6,681 nt of DNA from Belnapia sp. Its GTDB lineage: Bacteria > Pseudomonadota > Alphaproteobacteria > Acetobacterales > Acetobacteraceae. Shown piece after piece: positions 6,600-6,681 of the stretch; within the stretch, counting starts at the first letter, position 1; every line of letters begins with the position of its first letter. The stretch lies in the NCBI GenBank assembly GCA_028291445.1, contig JAQGIA010000278.1:1-6681 (forward strand), written 5' to 3'. Both the position numbers and the translations under genes were made by a program. The notes under the pieces were generated by a model. The model searched no databases. It was not told where the DNA came from and was given only the letters and a program-made list of their open reading frames with translations.

Positions 6600-6681
6600 C
6601 TACAGCATCGACACCAGCGCCAGGCAGGGCAGGCCGAGCGCCGCGCGAACCTCCTCGCCCGAGCGTATGGTGCTGTCCGCC
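6600..6681 (-). pseudogene. End of the Wzc/GumC-type co-polymerase segment, stopped by in-frame TAG
   Basis: Twenty-six codons enter from the right edge, including TIRSGEEVRAALGLP and LALVSML, and end at TAG (6602-6600 read on the minus strand). This matches the linker that in Wzc/GumC/ExoP-like proteins joins the second membrane helix to the kinase domain. The same frame resumes after the TAG with RGLLGRHKVEDYVVRKP and runs straight into the kinase, so this was one gene. A single C-to-T change from a Gln codon (CAG) would explain the stop. The Wzz-like periplasmic region lies outside the window. Alternatives are a sequencing error or a true split into two polypeptides. Confidence 0.65.

Overview
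The window is about 6.7 kb of very GC-rich DNA (strong G/C at third codon positions, few and short intergenic gaps). It looks like part of an exopolysaccharide or capsule gene cluster from an alphaproteobacterium, perhaps Acetobacteraceae/Rhodospirillales. That placement rests on composition and protein style only and is tentative. No rRNA, tRNA, CRISPR array, insertion sequence or phage gene is visible.

Layout. At the left edge, on the minus strand, is the N-terminal 303 residues of an OafA-like acyltransferase-3 membrane protein (1-909), which runs off the window. A 144-bp divergent intergenic region follows, containing a 12-bp tandem repeat that merges into the ribosome binding site of that acyltransferase. 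Three plus-strand genes come next in a tight series: a Wzy/O-antigen-ligase-like polymerase (1054-2466), a second and different acyltransferase-3 protein (2472-3530), and a TPR plus ATP-grasp protein of unknown substrate (3584-4885). The last gene converges on a minus-strand pair. Its stop codon and that of galE (4882-5877) share one palindromic CTAG. Upstream of galE, 8 bp away, lies the tyrosine-kinase domain of a Wzc/GumC-type protein (5886-6527). Its reading frame continues upstream to the right edge but is broken by an in-frame TAG at 6600-6602.

How the genes fit together. GalE would supply UDP-galactose (or a related UDP-sugar). The Wzy-like protein would polymerise repeat units in the periplasm. 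The Wzc-like co-polymerase and kinase would control chain length and export. The two acyltransferases would add acetyl or other acyl groups to the glycan. This is the gene content of a Wzx/Wzy-dependent pathway. The ATP-grasp protein is the least explained member: its fold suggests ATP-dependent ligation of a carboxylate to an amine, which could mean an amino-acid or peptide decoration, but nothing in the sequence proves a substrate.

The points most worth a second look are the amber codon that separates the Wzc-like linker from an apparently intact kinase domain, the TPR/ATP-grasp gene placed in a polysaccharide operon, and the tandem repeat at the acyltransferase translation start.
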